From the NCBI GenBank assembly GCA_965200615.1, contig OZ241377.1, positions 2,852,001-2,916,000 of the forward strand: DNA of 64,000 nucleotides. The letters are read 5' to 3'. The translations under genes and the position numbers were made by a program. This DNA is from Bin5 sp965200615. GTDB taxonomy: Bacteria; Chloroflexota; Anaerolineae; Caldilineales; Caldilineaceae. The notes beneath the pieces are model-generated. The model saw only the letters and a program-made list of their open reading frames with translations. It made no database searches and was not told the DNA's origin. Positions 43,896-53,448 of the stretch are shown one piece after another (the first letter of the stretch is position 1; the number at the start of each line of letters is the position of its first letter).

Positions 43896-44837
43896 ATGGC
43901 GACGGAAGCGGATGCAAGCAGCATTGGTGAACAACCGCAGAGCGAGACTGACAGCCAGTTTTTCCGGTTGCGCGTGTGGCTTCGTCAAAAGGACTTTTTC
44001 TCGCACGTGCTCCTGGCCGTCGTTACTTTCATCGTTTTGTTGCCGCTGCTGTGGATCATCTCGACGTCATTCAAGGACCGGCTTGAGTTTTCGACGAATT
44101 CAGCGGCTCTGATTCCCAGCAGTTTCAGTCTCGTGAACTATATGTACATGTTTGAAGCGATCCAACAGTTGCCCATTTACATGAGAAACAGCTTTATCCT
44201 TGCTGCTGGCGTTACGCTCATCCAGGTGTTTTGCTCGGCTCTGGCCGGTTACGCATTCGCCCGTATGCGCTTCTGGGGTCGGGATTTAATCTTCATCGCA
44301 ATCATCGTTTCGATGTTCGTGCCCAGGGCCGGAGGGCTGATGGCCCTATACGAATTGATGACTTTCCTTAAGCTGCGAAACAGCATTCTCGGCCTGATCC
44401 TGCTTTTCGCGGCCGGTCTACCCGCCGCCATCTTCATTATGCGGCAAGCCTTTCTTGCGATTCCACAGGAGGTAGAAGAGTCCGCTTTCATTGACGGCGC
44501 GAGCTGGTGGCAGACATTTTGGCGAATCGCTCTGCCTCTGGCGGCCAGCGCAATGGTCATCATCGGCACGCTGGCCTTTGTCGGCGTCTGGAGCGACTAC
44601 ATCATCACGTATACGATGATCGACCGCGATGCGCAGATGACTATTTCGGTGGGCATCAAGAAGGTGCTCGCAACCAGCTACGAGTCGGCGCTCTCTCCCC
44701 GCTTCCGCAATCAGTTCGCAGGTGAGGCTGCCGACGCGACGATGCTCCTTTTCAGCGCATTGCCTGTCATGATCATCTACGCGCTGATGCAGAAATGGTT
44801 TATGCGAGGGTTGACCGAAGGGGCTATCAAATTTTAG
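43896..44837 (+). CDS. ABC carbohydrate transporter permease (MalG/UgpE type, importer 3)
   Basis: 313 aa; AAAGGA precedes the ATG. TM1 VLLAVVTFIVLLPLLWIIS, LAGYAFARMRFWGRDL, EAA loop EVEESAFIDGASWWQTF and the C-terminal QKWFMRGLTEGAIKF are diagnostic. Six predicted helices. Last gene of importer 3 and convergent with the Gfo/Idh gene 28 bases away. No ATP-binding subunit is encoded with any of the three importers. Confidence 0.93.
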   Translation: MATEADASSIGEQPQSETDSQFFRLRVWLRQKDFFSHVLLAVVTFIVLLPLLWIISTSFKDRLEFSTNSAALIPSSFSLVNYMYMFEAIQQLPIYMRNSFILAAGVTLIQVFCSALAGYAFARMRFWGRDLIFIAIIVSMFVPRAGGLMALYELMTFLKLRNSILGLILLFAAGLPAAIFIMRQAFLAIPQEVEESAFIDGASWWQTFWRIALPLAASAMVIIGTLAFVGVWSDYIITYTMIDRDAQMTISVGIKKVLATSYESALSPRFRNQFAGEAADATMLLFSALPVMIIYALMQKWFMRGLTEGAIKF

Positions 44838-44865
44838 TCGCTGGACCTTGGACGAGGACAGTTTC

Positions 44866-46131
44866 TTATACCAATCCAAGCTCTTCGTCGATCTCCAACT
44901 GGTAGGCGTCGACTTTCTCGGCCAGCACCTCCTCCATGGTCAGCGCTCTGCCTGCCTCACCAGATTCCAGCATGGCGTAAGATAGCGCAACTGAACGCGT
45001 GCCTTGGGCAGCATCGACCTCGATGGCGCCGCCGTCCTCGATCGCGAGCCCCAGTTCGCCGTATTCGGCGGCGATCAGTTTGCGATCGGTCTCGTGGAAG
45101 GGAAAGTCATAGCCCCAGAGGCGCTCGCCGCCAAAGAGGGCAGCGGCAATGGGCTCCAGGTGGAAGTCGGGCGCCAGATCCAGCAGGCTTGCATCGGAAA
45201 CCGTTTCGCCGTCCTTGTGCAAGGTGATGAGCTGGCCTGATCTGTCAGGGGGAAGCTCAAGGGAGCCGCCCGACCCGTGAATCTGTCGCGTCCACACGCC
45301 CTGGCCGTGGGCAGCGTGATCTTCGATGAACTGACAGACCGCGCCGTTTTCGAAGAGCAGTGTCGCGTATGAGGCGTCTTCGGCGGTGGCCTCGAACTGG
45401 GCGGGCATCTGCCTTTGCCACTTGCCATAGACGCCGGCCGGATTGCTGGACGACCGGCCGGCCGGTCCGGCCGCAGGGTTGTATCGGATCGGTTCGTGCA
45501 GCCGGGACTGAGCGTAGACTGTGCTGACGGGCCCCAAGTAGAATTCGAGAATGTCGGCAAAATGGACGCCTACGTCCAGCAGGACGCCGCTCTCGTTTTT
45601 CTGATGCCGCCAGACTGAGATTGTCATGTGGCTGCCGCCGCCCATGGTGTTATGTATCATCAGTCGCGGCGATCCGATGACGCCGGCATCCAGTAGCGCC
45701 TTTCCAAGCCGATTCATGGGATCGCGTCTGTAGTTCTCCGCTACGCTGACGATGCGACCGCTCCTTTCTGCCGCCTGCCGAATGCGATTGCTGGCGCGCA
45801 CGGTCAGACCGACCGGCTTCTCGATCATGGCATGCCAGCCGCGTTCCAATGCTTCTTCGGCCACTGTATGGTGATATCGAGGCGTGGTCGTGATGTCGAC
45901 TGCCGCAACGCCCAGAGCTTCCAGCTCTTCCAGGGATTCAACGACCTGTGGGCGCGAGCCCAGACGTTCTTCGGCGTCGTTTGCCAGCGACTCTGCGTTG
46001 GCCCGAACGGGGTCGCAGGCGCCGACCAGCTCGAATGGCGAAAGCCCTGAATCATATAGTTCGGCCAAGCCGTACAGGTGGCGGTGGCCCATTCCGCCGC
46101 ATCCAACGATAGCGAGAGGGATCTTGTCCAT
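44866..46131 (-). CDS. Gfo/Idh/MocA family oxidoreductase
   Basis: 421 aa. Rossmann motif VGCGGMGHRH near 9-18, hallmark MIEKPVGL near 95-102 and the substrate-domain segment LLDVGVHFADILEFY with the catalytic Asp/His positions. GGSHMTISVW and a long C-terminal extension (about 330-421) make it larger than average for the family. AAAGGA precedes the ATG. It probably acts on a sugar or sugar acid; being convergent with importer 3 suggests but does not prove related function. Not close to the Gfo/Idh protein at 2987. Confidence 0.88.
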   Translation of the reverse strand: MDKIPLAIVGCGGMGHRHLYGLAELYDSGLSPFELVGACDPVRANAESLANDAEERLGSRPQVVESLEELEALGVAAVDITTTPRYHHTVAEEALERGWHAMIEKPVGLTVRASNRIRQAAERSGRIVSVAENYRRDPMNRLGKALLDAGVIGSPRLMIHNTMGGGSHMTISVWRHQKNESGVLLDVGVHFADILEFYLGPVSTVYAQSRLHEPIRYNPAAGPAGRSSSNPAGVYGKWQRQMPAQFEATAEDASYATLLFENGAVCQFIEDHAAHGQGVWTRQIHGSGGSLELPPDRSGQLITLHKDGETVSDASLLDLAPDFHLEPIAAALFGGERLWGYDFPFHETDRKLIAAEYGELGLAIEDGGAIEVDAAQGTRSVALSYAMLESGEAGRALTMEEVLAEKVDAYQLEIDEELGLV

Positions 46132-46297
46132 GAAGGTTCCTTTCCAGCTCCACAGGAGAGCGGCAAGTGCCTGGGAGGCTTCACTGTTGAGTGGGATTTC
46201 TCTGTCGTTCCATTCAATATACCTTACAGACCCGGATCAGGATACAAGGACTTGGCAAGGACTGAGACGCTAAGCGTTGCGGGCCGGGTGTCTCAGT

Positions 46298-48553
46298 TCA
46301 GTCGAGCTTTTCGAACTGCAGGCGCCCAAGTGTCTTTTCAGGCTCCCATACGCCGAGTTCAACGGTTGGTTTCAGGGTCTCGGTATCGTATACGACCAGC
46401 CGCAACTCGTACTCTCCGGGAGGGAGATCGGCCGGAAACTCAATAAGGTGAAGCGAATCAAAGGTTTCGGACTGCCCTCCTCCCCCGGTGGAAGAATGGT
46501 CCGGCCTCCATAATACATAGTCTCTCTGGAAGACGCTGTTGCCTTCAGCGTCGTGGAATCGCAGGGAAATGGCGAAATCGATTGCAAGTCCAGGAGCGGT
46601 CTGCCATTGCAAAGCCAGCCAGAAGGGATTGCCCTCTTTCAAGTTGAGCGGAGACTGAGTCGACTGTTGCTCTGCGCCTTGGCCGGCGGCCAGCCCCATA
46701 AGGGCTATGCCGCCATCGTAGTTGACAGTCAACGGATCCAGAAATTCGTACAATGTCCAGGAGCGGTCCAGGGAGATTTCAGCGTAGTTCTTGATCTGAA
46801 AGTCGATGTACTGCTCTGCGCCCACATGCCGGCCGTATTTGTCGAAGAGAACTGCGAGACGCTGATCTTCGTCCCCGGCCCAGATCACGTCGTTGCTCCA
46901 GTCCACCACCTTTACTTCGGAAAGGGATTCGGACGTCTTCACGGCGGACGCAATCTGGTGAGCGAAATCGGGCATGGCCGTGTGAACGAGATGAACCGGC
47001 GCCTCACCTTGGTACAAGTATTCGAAACTGTATTGCCACAGGTAACCCGGAACCAGAAACGCAACGCTTCCATCTGATGGCTGGTTATTCACGATCGTAA
47101 TGAGGTCGGTCCACCCTGACCCGTAGGCCCTGTGAATTTCAGGCGAGGATGCCCATTTGTGGAAATAGTCGCGATAGGTGAAGACGCCCTGGATCAGGAT
47201 GGCAAAGCCGACCAGACTCGCGAAAACGGCGCCAGCCCTGATATCCGTCACGTGAGATAACCGAGGTCTGGTGAACAGAAAGGCTTCCCAGACACCAACA
47301 GCTACGAGCAGATAGATGGCCGGTATCGCGCCTATCATGCGAATGGTATTTGGAGGAACGGATGTTATCTCTCTCGCAAGCACAGCCGGGAGAATCAGCA
47401 AGGCAAGCCAGAGCAACAGTAAGCGGTAGGCGGGCCGCTTTCGCCATTGCCAAACTGCCGCCCCCACGCCAATCCAGAAGAGGAGTCCCTGCCAGAGGTT
47501 CAACACCGGCTTGCCCACGAGGTTGTGTCGCCAGAGAAGATCGCCCCGGAAGCCAAAAGCCAGCACATATCCCCACAGATTGTTCAGAAACGTTCCCAGT
47601 GGGTTTCCCAAATTGCGCTCGGAATCGAAGACCCAAGTCTGAGCGCTGCGAAGAAAGAAATGATCGGGATTGCGGACAAAGTGAAAGAGTATTGGCGCAG
47701 CCACCAAGGCCGCGAAAGCGACGAAGATACCTGCCTTCTGCCAATCAATCTTGGTGGGTGAAGCGATGAATCGAAAACGAGAAGAGGGGAATGCTTCTTC
47801 CACCTTATGGTTTCCGTCGCCTTTTCTGACCGGGGGAAGCAGAAAACTCAGGCCGAACAGGAGGAACAGAAAGGGCGTGAATCGTGCTGTAATGTAAGTA
47901 TATGGCAGCAGCCCGGCACACATTCCTGCCAGCGCGATTCGCCACCAGCTTCCTGGCTTTGCAGCCTGCACCCTATTCCGACCTGGAGATTCTCCAGTTA
48001 GCTTGTCATTTGAGGAGAACGGCTGCCCGTTGTGCGACCAGGCCCACCAGAGCAGGGCCAGGCTCAGGCTGAGGAAGAATGGGAGGAAGCTGCCTCTGAG
48101 CGCAGTACGCCCGATAACCGTCTGCCCGAGGGATACCGCCAGCAAACCGGCGCCCGCCCCCCCGATTAGCAGACCGCGCCACGGCGTAGGCCTGCCGCTA
48201 TGTTCGTCCCGCCCGAAAAGTATCCAGCCCAGCCAAAAGAGAACAAATACGGTGCCCGCGCTGATGAGCGCCGTGGGTAGGCGCACTGCCAGTACAGTCC
48301 TTCCCAGAAAGGAGGTCGTCAAGGCAATCGCATATACAATCATGCCCTCGCGGCCGTTATTCTCGGAAAAGAACGGGGCGTGCTCTCCCCGCAGCACCTG
48401 CAATGCATTTACACCATGCGTTCCTTCATCATGATGCAAGCCGGGGGGAAGTTCCGTCAGGCGATGCAGGCGCATTGTCAGGACCACAAATGCAAGCAAG
48501 ATCAGGGTCCCTATGGTTAGAAGTGTCAGGTGACGGTGTTTTTCCCCTGCCAT
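46298..48553 (-). CDS. GT-C-fold glycosyltransferase-like membrane protein (GT39/ArnT-type), paralogue A
   Basis: 751 aa. One N-terminal helix, then the loop PPGLHHDEGTHGVNALQVL, whose DE pair matches the catalytic acidic residues of GT-C enzymes using lipid-linked sugars. About 10-12 helices follow (to about residue 460), with NTIRMIGAIPAIYLL. The C-terminal 250 residues are soluble: a mixed region, then a beta-sandwich-like segment (LQWQTAPGLAIDFAISLRFHD, PPGEYELRLVVYD, PTVELGVWEPE). AAGGAG lies 8 bases before the ATG. First of three paralogues on one strand (others at 48688 and 54471). Likely a cell-envelope sugar or oligosaccharide transferase; donor and acceptor unknown. Confidence 0.82.
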   Translation of the reverse strand: MAGEKHRHLTLLTIGTLILLAFVVLTMRLHRLTELPPGLHHDEGTHGVNALQVLRGEHAPFFSENNGREGMIVYAIALTTSFLGRTVLAVRLPTALISAGTVFVLFWLGWILFGRDEHSGRPTPWRGLLIGGAGAGLLAVSLGQTVIGRTALRGSFLPFFLSLSLALLWWAWSHNGQPFSSNDKLTGESPGRNRVQAAKPGSWWRIALAGMCAGLLPYTYITARFTPFLFLLFGLSFLLPPVRKGDGNHKVEEAFPSSRFRFIASPTKIDWQKAGIFVAFAALVAAPILFHFVRNPDHFFLRSAQTWVFDSERNLGNPLGTFLNNLWGYVLAFGFRGDLLWRHNLVGKPVLNLWQGLLFWIGVGAAVWQWRKRPAYRLLLLWLALLILPAVLAREITSVPPNTIRMIGAIPAIYLLVAVGVWEAFLFTRPRLSHVTDIRAGAVFASLVGFAILIQGVFTYRDYFHKWASSPEIHRAYGSGWTDLITIVNNQPSDGSVAFLVPGYLWQYSFEYLYQGEAPVHLVHTAMPDFAHQIASAVKTSESLSEVKVVDWSNDVIWAGDEDQRLAVLFDKYGRHVGAEQYIDFQIKNYAEISLDRSWTLYEFLDPLTVNYDGGIALMGLAAGQGAEQQSTQSPLNLKEGNPFWLALQWQTAPGLAIDFAISLRFHDAEGNSVFQRDYVLWRPDHSSTGGGGQSETFDSLHLIEFPADLPPGEYELRLVVYDTETLKPTVELGVWEPEKTLGRLQFEKLD

Positions 48554-48687
48554 CCGGGTAACTCCTTATGTCCCCAGCGCCGTTGATGACAATATATTCA
48601 AACCGATCTTTCAGGACTCCTGCCGTTTTGTGCCGTCGTCAGGCAGCGGTCCGCGCCGTGGTCGCATCGCAGGGGTAATTCTCCTAT

Positions 48688-50961
48688 TCACCGGCCGTCC
48701 GATAGCTGCAGGCTGGTCAGGACTGTCTCGGGCTCCCAGACACCGAGTTCGACCGTCGGTTTGGACGTTTCAAAGTCGTAGACGATCAGGCGCAACTCAT
48801 AGTCGCCGGGGGAAATTTCTGAAGGGAATTCAAGAAAGTGAAGCGTATCGACCGGTTCGACTGCTTGCCATCTGTTCGTGGCAAGCGATTTGGAGTTTTC
48901 AAGGACAGCATCATGTTGATACACCATACCGCCCCCAGCATCGTACAGGCGCACTGAAATCGAATAGATGGCTTCCAGACCAGGGGCTGTCTGCCAATGC
49001 ATTGCAATCCACCAGGGGCGATCCTGGTCCAAGTCAAGCTGTTGATTCAAAGACAGCTGCCCTGTGCCTTGCCCAACTGCAAACCCATGGATAGATATGC
49101 CGCCATCGTAGTGAACTGTCAAGGGCTCCAGATGTTCATAAAGTGTCCAGGGGTGATCCAGGTCAATATCCGCGTAGCTATGGATCTGAAAGCCGTCATG
49201 GCTTTCGCTCTTCAGGTAGCGCCCATACTTTTCGAGAATGATGGTGACCAGCCGGTCGGAATGGGCATTTCCTCCAACGAGACTGTTGTCCCAGTCCACA
49301 TAGTGAACCGTGGAGACCTGCTCCAGTGTGGCAAGCGCAGATTCGATCTTCGGCGCCAGATTGTGCGTTGTAGTCGCCTGAATAGTGCGGACTGGCGCGT
49401 CACCTGTATATAGGAATTCAAAACTGTGGTGCATGCTGGCTTCGTGATGCCATGCATAGTCAGGAATCACCCGGATCAGATAGACGGCATCGGTTATGGA
49501 CTGTTGTTCGTTCAAGCCATGGGCCAGATCTGTCCAGATTGACTCGTAGGCCTCGTTTAGTTCGGGTGCGGCCGCCCACTCTTGGAAATAAGCGCGAAAC
49601 GTAAACAGACCCTGAACCAGGACAAGGCAACTGACCAGGGCCGTGGCGGAAATCGCCCCTTTTACCTCACTGTCCGGGAAAAATCGATCCCTCAAGAATC
49701 GAAACGATTCCCAAAGTCCGACGCCTATGAGTAGATAAACAGCCGGCAATGCCCCTATGATGCGTACAGTATTGGGTGGGGGGATGTTGTCTACAGCCAA
49801 GGTCGCCGGCAGAGTAAGTACTCCAAGCCAGATCAGTAGCAGTCGATGCGAAGGACGCTGCTGCCAGCGCCATACCGACATCGCTACGCCAAGCCAAAAG
49901 AGGCACATCTCCCATGGATGCAGCATTGGGCGGCCGGCGTAATTGTGTCGCCAGTTCTGGTCACCGCGGAATCCGAAGTTCAGCAGATATCCCCACACGT
50001 TTCCCCAGAATGTTTCCAAAGGAGTTCCCTGGCTCCGACTTGGATCGAATAACCAGAGTTGGCTGGCGCGCATGAGAAACTGCTCAGGATGCAGAACGAA
50101 ATAGATAAAAAGAGGTGCTGCAACCAGGACGGCCGGGCACACAAAGGCTGCTACCCACTTCAACTCTTTTCGCAGGTGAGATGCGTGGATAAAGGACAGA
50201 GAATGGCCCAGGCCCTTCTTGCTTGGCAAAGCTGCAAGGTAACGGCTCCGAATCGACATTGCAAGGGTCAAGCCAAAGAAAATGAACAGTAAGGGCGTGA
50301 ACCTGGCCGGAGTATAGCTGTAGGCGACCAGACCAGTACATGCGCCTGCCAGCGCGAATTGCCACCAGGCTCCAGTGTGACGGACCCGATGATTCCACGC
50401 CCACCAGAGCAGCGCCAAGCCAAGAGTCAACAGGAGTGGCAAGAGTTGAATTCTGAACGCAGTGCGGCCCAGCACGGTCTGGGAGAGGGAGACGGTCAGG
50501 AAGCCAGCCGCAGCCCCGCCAACCAACAGCCCGCGCCATGGGGTGGCCCGACTAGCCTCATCGTCGTGGCCAAAGAGCAGTCGTCCCAGCCAAAAAACGG
50601 CAAAGACCGTGCCTGCGCTGCACACTGCCGTCGGCAGTCGAACAGCCAGTTCCGTTCGTCCAAAGATGGAGACGGACAATGCAACCAGATAGATTCCCAG
50701 CCACTCCCGCCCATTGCTTTTGTCAGGAAAAAAAATCCTGTGCTCACCTTGCAAGACTTGGAGTGCATCCAACCCGTTTGCCCCTGCATCAAAGTAAAGT
50801 CCGGGCGGAAGTTCGCTTAGGCGATGAAAGCGAAGAATGACAACGGCCAGCGTAAGAAAGAACAGGATCGCTGCAGTTGCTAGTCTCAGGCGAAAGCGTT
50901 CATCTCCTAACATTCGAGCAACTTTGTTCGCGTTGGGTCCAAATGATGAATTTTCAGACAT
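48688..50961 (-). CDS. GT-C-fold glycosyltransferase-like membrane protein, paralogue B
   Basis: 757 aa, the same architecture as its neighbours: N-terminal helix, PPGLYFDAGANGLDALQVL loop, about 10-12 helices, and a C-terminal beta-sandwich ending in PGDYELRLIVYDFETSKPTVELGVWEPE. In the first loop the DE of the other two copies reads DA, so the second acidic residue is lost. The Shine-Dalgarno sequence is weak. Same strand as paralogue A, 134 bp upstream of it, so possibly one transcript. The missing Glu raises the possibility of a non-catalytic or altered member. Confidence 0.82.
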   Translation of the reverse strand: MSENSSFGPNANKVARMLGDERFRLRLATAAILFFLTLAVVILRFHRLSELPPGLYFDAGANGLDALQVLQGEHRIFFPDKSNGREWLGIYLVALSVSIFGRTELAVRLPTAVCSAGTVFAVFWLGRLLFGHDDEASRATPWRGLLVGGAAAGFLTVSLSQTVLGRTAFRIQLLPLLLTLGLALLWWAWNHRVRHTGAWWQFALAGACTGLVAYSYTPARFTPLLFIFFGLTLAMSIRSRYLAALPSKKGLGHSLSFIHASHLRKELKWVAAFVCPAVLVAAPLFIYFVLHPEQFLMRASQLWLFDPSRSQGTPLETFWGNVWGYLLNFGFRGDQNWRHNYAGRPMLHPWEMCLFWLGVAMSVWRWQQRPSHRLLLIWLGVLTLPATLAVDNIPPPNTVRIIGALPAVYLLIGVGLWESFRFLRDRFFPDSEVKGAISATALVSCLVLVQGLFTFRAYFQEWAAAPELNEAYESIWTDLAHGLNEQQSITDAVYLIRVIPDYAWHHEASMHHSFEFLYTGDAPVRTIQATTTHNLAPKIESALATLEQVSTVHYVDWDNSLVGGNAHSDRLVTIILEKYGRYLKSESHDGFQIHSYADIDLDHPWTLYEHLEPLTVHYDGGISIHGFAVGQGTGQLSLNQQLDLDQDRPWWIAMHWQTAPGLEAIYSISVRLYDAGGGMVYQHDAVLENSKSLATNRWQAVEPVDTLHFLEFPSEISPGDYELRLIVYDFETSKPTVELGVWEPETVLTSLQLSDGR

Positions 50962-51039
50962 TCTCTTTTCTCGGACTTCCCGTCACTATCTGCCATCGCT
51001 GGGCTGCATACGCGTGCATACGTTACTCATTGGGGTCTT

Positions 51040-53427
51040 TCACTTAGGCAGCACTTCTAGCATTCCGATTTCCAGGCGGGCATTGTCGCCATTCAAGGGC
51101 ACGAGCGGTTCGTGTGATATATCAGGAAAGTAGAGGCCGGCAATGAGCCGATACGTTCCCGGGGACAGCGTTTCCGGGACCGTAATGTAATGTGTCGAGT
51201 TCAGAACCAGCCCTGGTTCCCAACGTTGATAAGGTGTAAATTGTCCACCAGGCGGGCCATCATGTTGCGAAACGCCCATCCCTGTCTCGTCAACCAGGTG
51301 CACAAATGCGCTCACAGGAACGCCCGCAGTTTTTACAGACCACCACAGCTGGACGGCTGCCACTTCTCCGGATCGGGTTGGAGGGGGTGGCCGCACGCCC
51401 TCCAGTCGGACGTTATCGTAGTCGGCGCCTATTACTGATACTCCCCAGGTGCGGTCCGTGATTCCTGAGGCCGCCGCCACCATCAGTGCACCGATTGCAA
51501 GCCAGCCGCCCAGTGGCAAGTAACGCCGGTAAGCCCTGAGAGATGATTTCGTATCCGACCCACCCGTCCCCGCCCCTCTTGATCCCAGATACAGCAACGC
51601 AAACACTGCACTCCAACCGACTGCCGTCAAGAGTCTGCCGAGCCAGACTGAGCGTGTAGGGCCCCATGCAAGTACAACATCGTGTGTGCCAGGTGGAATT
51701 TGTACGCTGGCGAGGGCGAGTTGGCTCGCCGGCTCAACTTTCGCCTTTATTCCGTCAAGCGTAACTTGCCAGGAAGGGAAATAGAACTGGTGGAAGAGAA
51801 GACGGAATGCTTGTTGCGTTGTGACCTGGAATTGGTGTTGAAGAAGGCCCCAGCGTACCGGCGTCACTGCCAGAGTCTCATTCGAGTCTGGCATCTGCAG
51901 TTCTTCCCAGGGAGGACCTCCAATCGTACGAGGATTCACATCAACCCAGACAGGCATAAACTCGCGGGGCCAACTGCCCATCTTATTACCCTCCGAATCG
52001 CGTTCCCATGACTGAGAATTCCATTGCCATAGGGCTGGAGCCGAGAACTCCTTTTTGCGGAAATCGTCCTCCGTCGGGTAGTTCAGACCGGCAGCCGAAT
52101 AGAAGACGATGTACGTTGAGAATGCTATGGATACAAAAAGCGCTGTGTACGCTGGCAAGCGGCGCAGCGCCTGCAGTTGTTCCAGGCATGCTGCCAGCAG
52201 CAACGATGTGCCAAGAACGACGAACATCTGCCAGCGCCAGGGGAACTGCAGTTTTTCAAACAGAAACTCGAAGCCTGCCCACAGCCAGTAACTGGCCGTG
52301 GTTGTCAACCAGACAGTTAGAATGGTGGACGACAGCACAACAAAGGTGAAGAAGCGCAGGTTGCGTGCCTTCGAGGCCGCGACAACATAAATTGCGAAAA
52401 TGCCAATCGGGATTGTATATATGGGAAGGAAAAACGTTGGATAGTGGGGATAGTTGTAGGAATAGATGAGGGCAGGCTCGAACAGATCATTCCAGCCGGC
52501 CATGTGGTCCATCCACCCGCCAAAAGCGACTTCTTTGCCAATATAGACCCAGTTCATCTCTAACAGGACCGGCAGTGTAGACCATGAGGTCAGGAGTATG
52601 CCGACGGTGCCAAAGCCGGCCATAGTAAGTCCAGCCGGGATCGGGGAAACTGCGCTCACACGATGTCGTTGTAGGGCAAGAATGGCAAGAACGATTACAA
52701 AGACCATCACTGTCATAAACGCTGTCAGGTGATGTGTCAGAATCAGGCCGCCAAAAGCAAGCCCTGCTTTGGCCAAAAGAGTGCCGTAGGTGCGCGCCCG
52801 CTGTAATGAACTTTCTGCGTCAACAGTCGCTTCATTCCCCTGCCGTGAGAGTGCCGCCACGGCCTGAATTCCGTAGAATGAGACCAGTGGAAGCCACATA
52901 AAGGCAGTAAGTTCAGGCAAGGCGCCCCTTTCAAAGAGATCTATCATGCGATACGGATGAAACTGATAGCAGATAGTACAGGCAAAGGCAGGCCAAACCG
53001 CGAAAAATAGTCGCGCCAAGCGATACGTCCACAGCGCTGAAAGCGCAAAGCCAACCGCTATGGGGAGACGCAAGCTTGCCACCATATCCAGCCCAGCCAG
53101 ATTCAGGAGCGCGGACGGATAATAGAAGAGAGGCGGGTAATAGTTTAGTACGGGGTAGCCATACCCGAAACTGTAATCTGGAAACCAGCGTGGATAGAGA
53201 ACGCCTGCCCGCAACGCATCAGCTATAGCACGAATCCGGTGCATGTGAATCAGTCCGTCGTGGGTTGTAGAGGGCCAAGCATCTGTCAACCAGAGGACCA
53301 GTACGAAAGAGGAAATCACCAGGCACAGGACTACTATGCGGTCCTGTTGGACAGTTGCCTTCATTTCTCGTTTGGCGGGTTTTTCGCGTGAGGCGTCAAG
53401 TTGCATCTTCCTGTACAGGCCTTTCAC
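51040..53427 (-). CDS. PTPS-related-domain (YfhO-like) integral membrane protein, probable GT-C glycosyltransferase
   Basis: 795 aa. After one N-terminal helix comes THDGLIHMHRIRAIADALRAG and LYPRWFPDYSFGYGYPVLNYYPPLFYY, the signature of the 6-pyruvoyltetrahydropterin-synthase-related membrane family, a GT-C-like fold. About 12 helices follow, then a periplasmic region. The last ~115 residues form a beta-sandwich with GTYRLIAGLYFPD like the C-termini of the three neighbouring paralogues. The start is uncertain: GTG at 53427 has no clear ribosome-binding site, and ATG codons at residues 8 and 22 are alternatives. It lies between the GT-C paralogues and next to the IS. Confidence 0.78.
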   Translation of the reverse strand: MKGLYRKMQLDASREKPAKREMKATVQQDRIVVLCLVISSFVLVLWLTDAWPSTTHDGLIHMHRIRAIADALRAGVLYPRWFPDYSFGYGYPVLNYYPPLFYYPSALLNLAGLDMVASLRLPIAVGFALSALWTYRLARLFFAVWPAFACTICYQFHPYRMIDLFERGALPELTAFMWLPLVSFYGIQAVAALSRQGNEATVDAESSLQRARTYGTLLAKAGLAFGGLILTHHLTAFMTVMVFVIVLAILALQRHRVSAVSPIPAGLTMAGFGTVGILLTSWSTLPVLLEMNWVYIGKEVAFGGWMDHMAGWNDLFEPALIYSYNYPHYPTFFLPIYTIPIGIFAIYVVAASKARNLRFFTFVVLSSTILTVWLTTTASYWLWAGFEFLFEKLQFPWRWQMFVVLGTSLLLAACLEQLQALRRLPAYTALFVSIAFSTYIVFYSAAGLNYPTEDDFRKKEFSAPALWQWNSQSWERDSEGNKMGSWPREFMPVWVDVNPRTIGGPPWEELQMPDSNETLAVTPVRWGLLQHQFQVTTQQAFRLLFHQFYFPSWQVTLDGIKAKVEPASQLALASVQIPPGTHDVVLAWGPTRSVWLGRLLTAVGWSAVFALLYLGSRGAGTGGSDTKSSLRAYRRYLPLGGWLAIGALMVAAASGITDRTWGVSVIGADYDNVRLEGVRPPPPTRSGEVAAVQLWWSVKTAGVPVSAFVHLVDETGMGVSQHDGPPGGQFTPYQRWEPGLVLNSTHYITVPETLSPGTYRLIAGLYFPDISHEPLVPLNGDNARLEIGMLEVLPK

Positions 53428-53445
53428 TGGGAGGTCGGGATTCTG

Positions 53446-53448
53446 TAA
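53446..53448 (+). repeat. Target-site duplication TAA, left
   Basis: TAA at 53446-53448 matches TAA at 54317-54319 on the other side of the insertion sequence; a 3-bp TNA duplication is usual for IS427-group IS5 elements. Confidence 0.6.
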
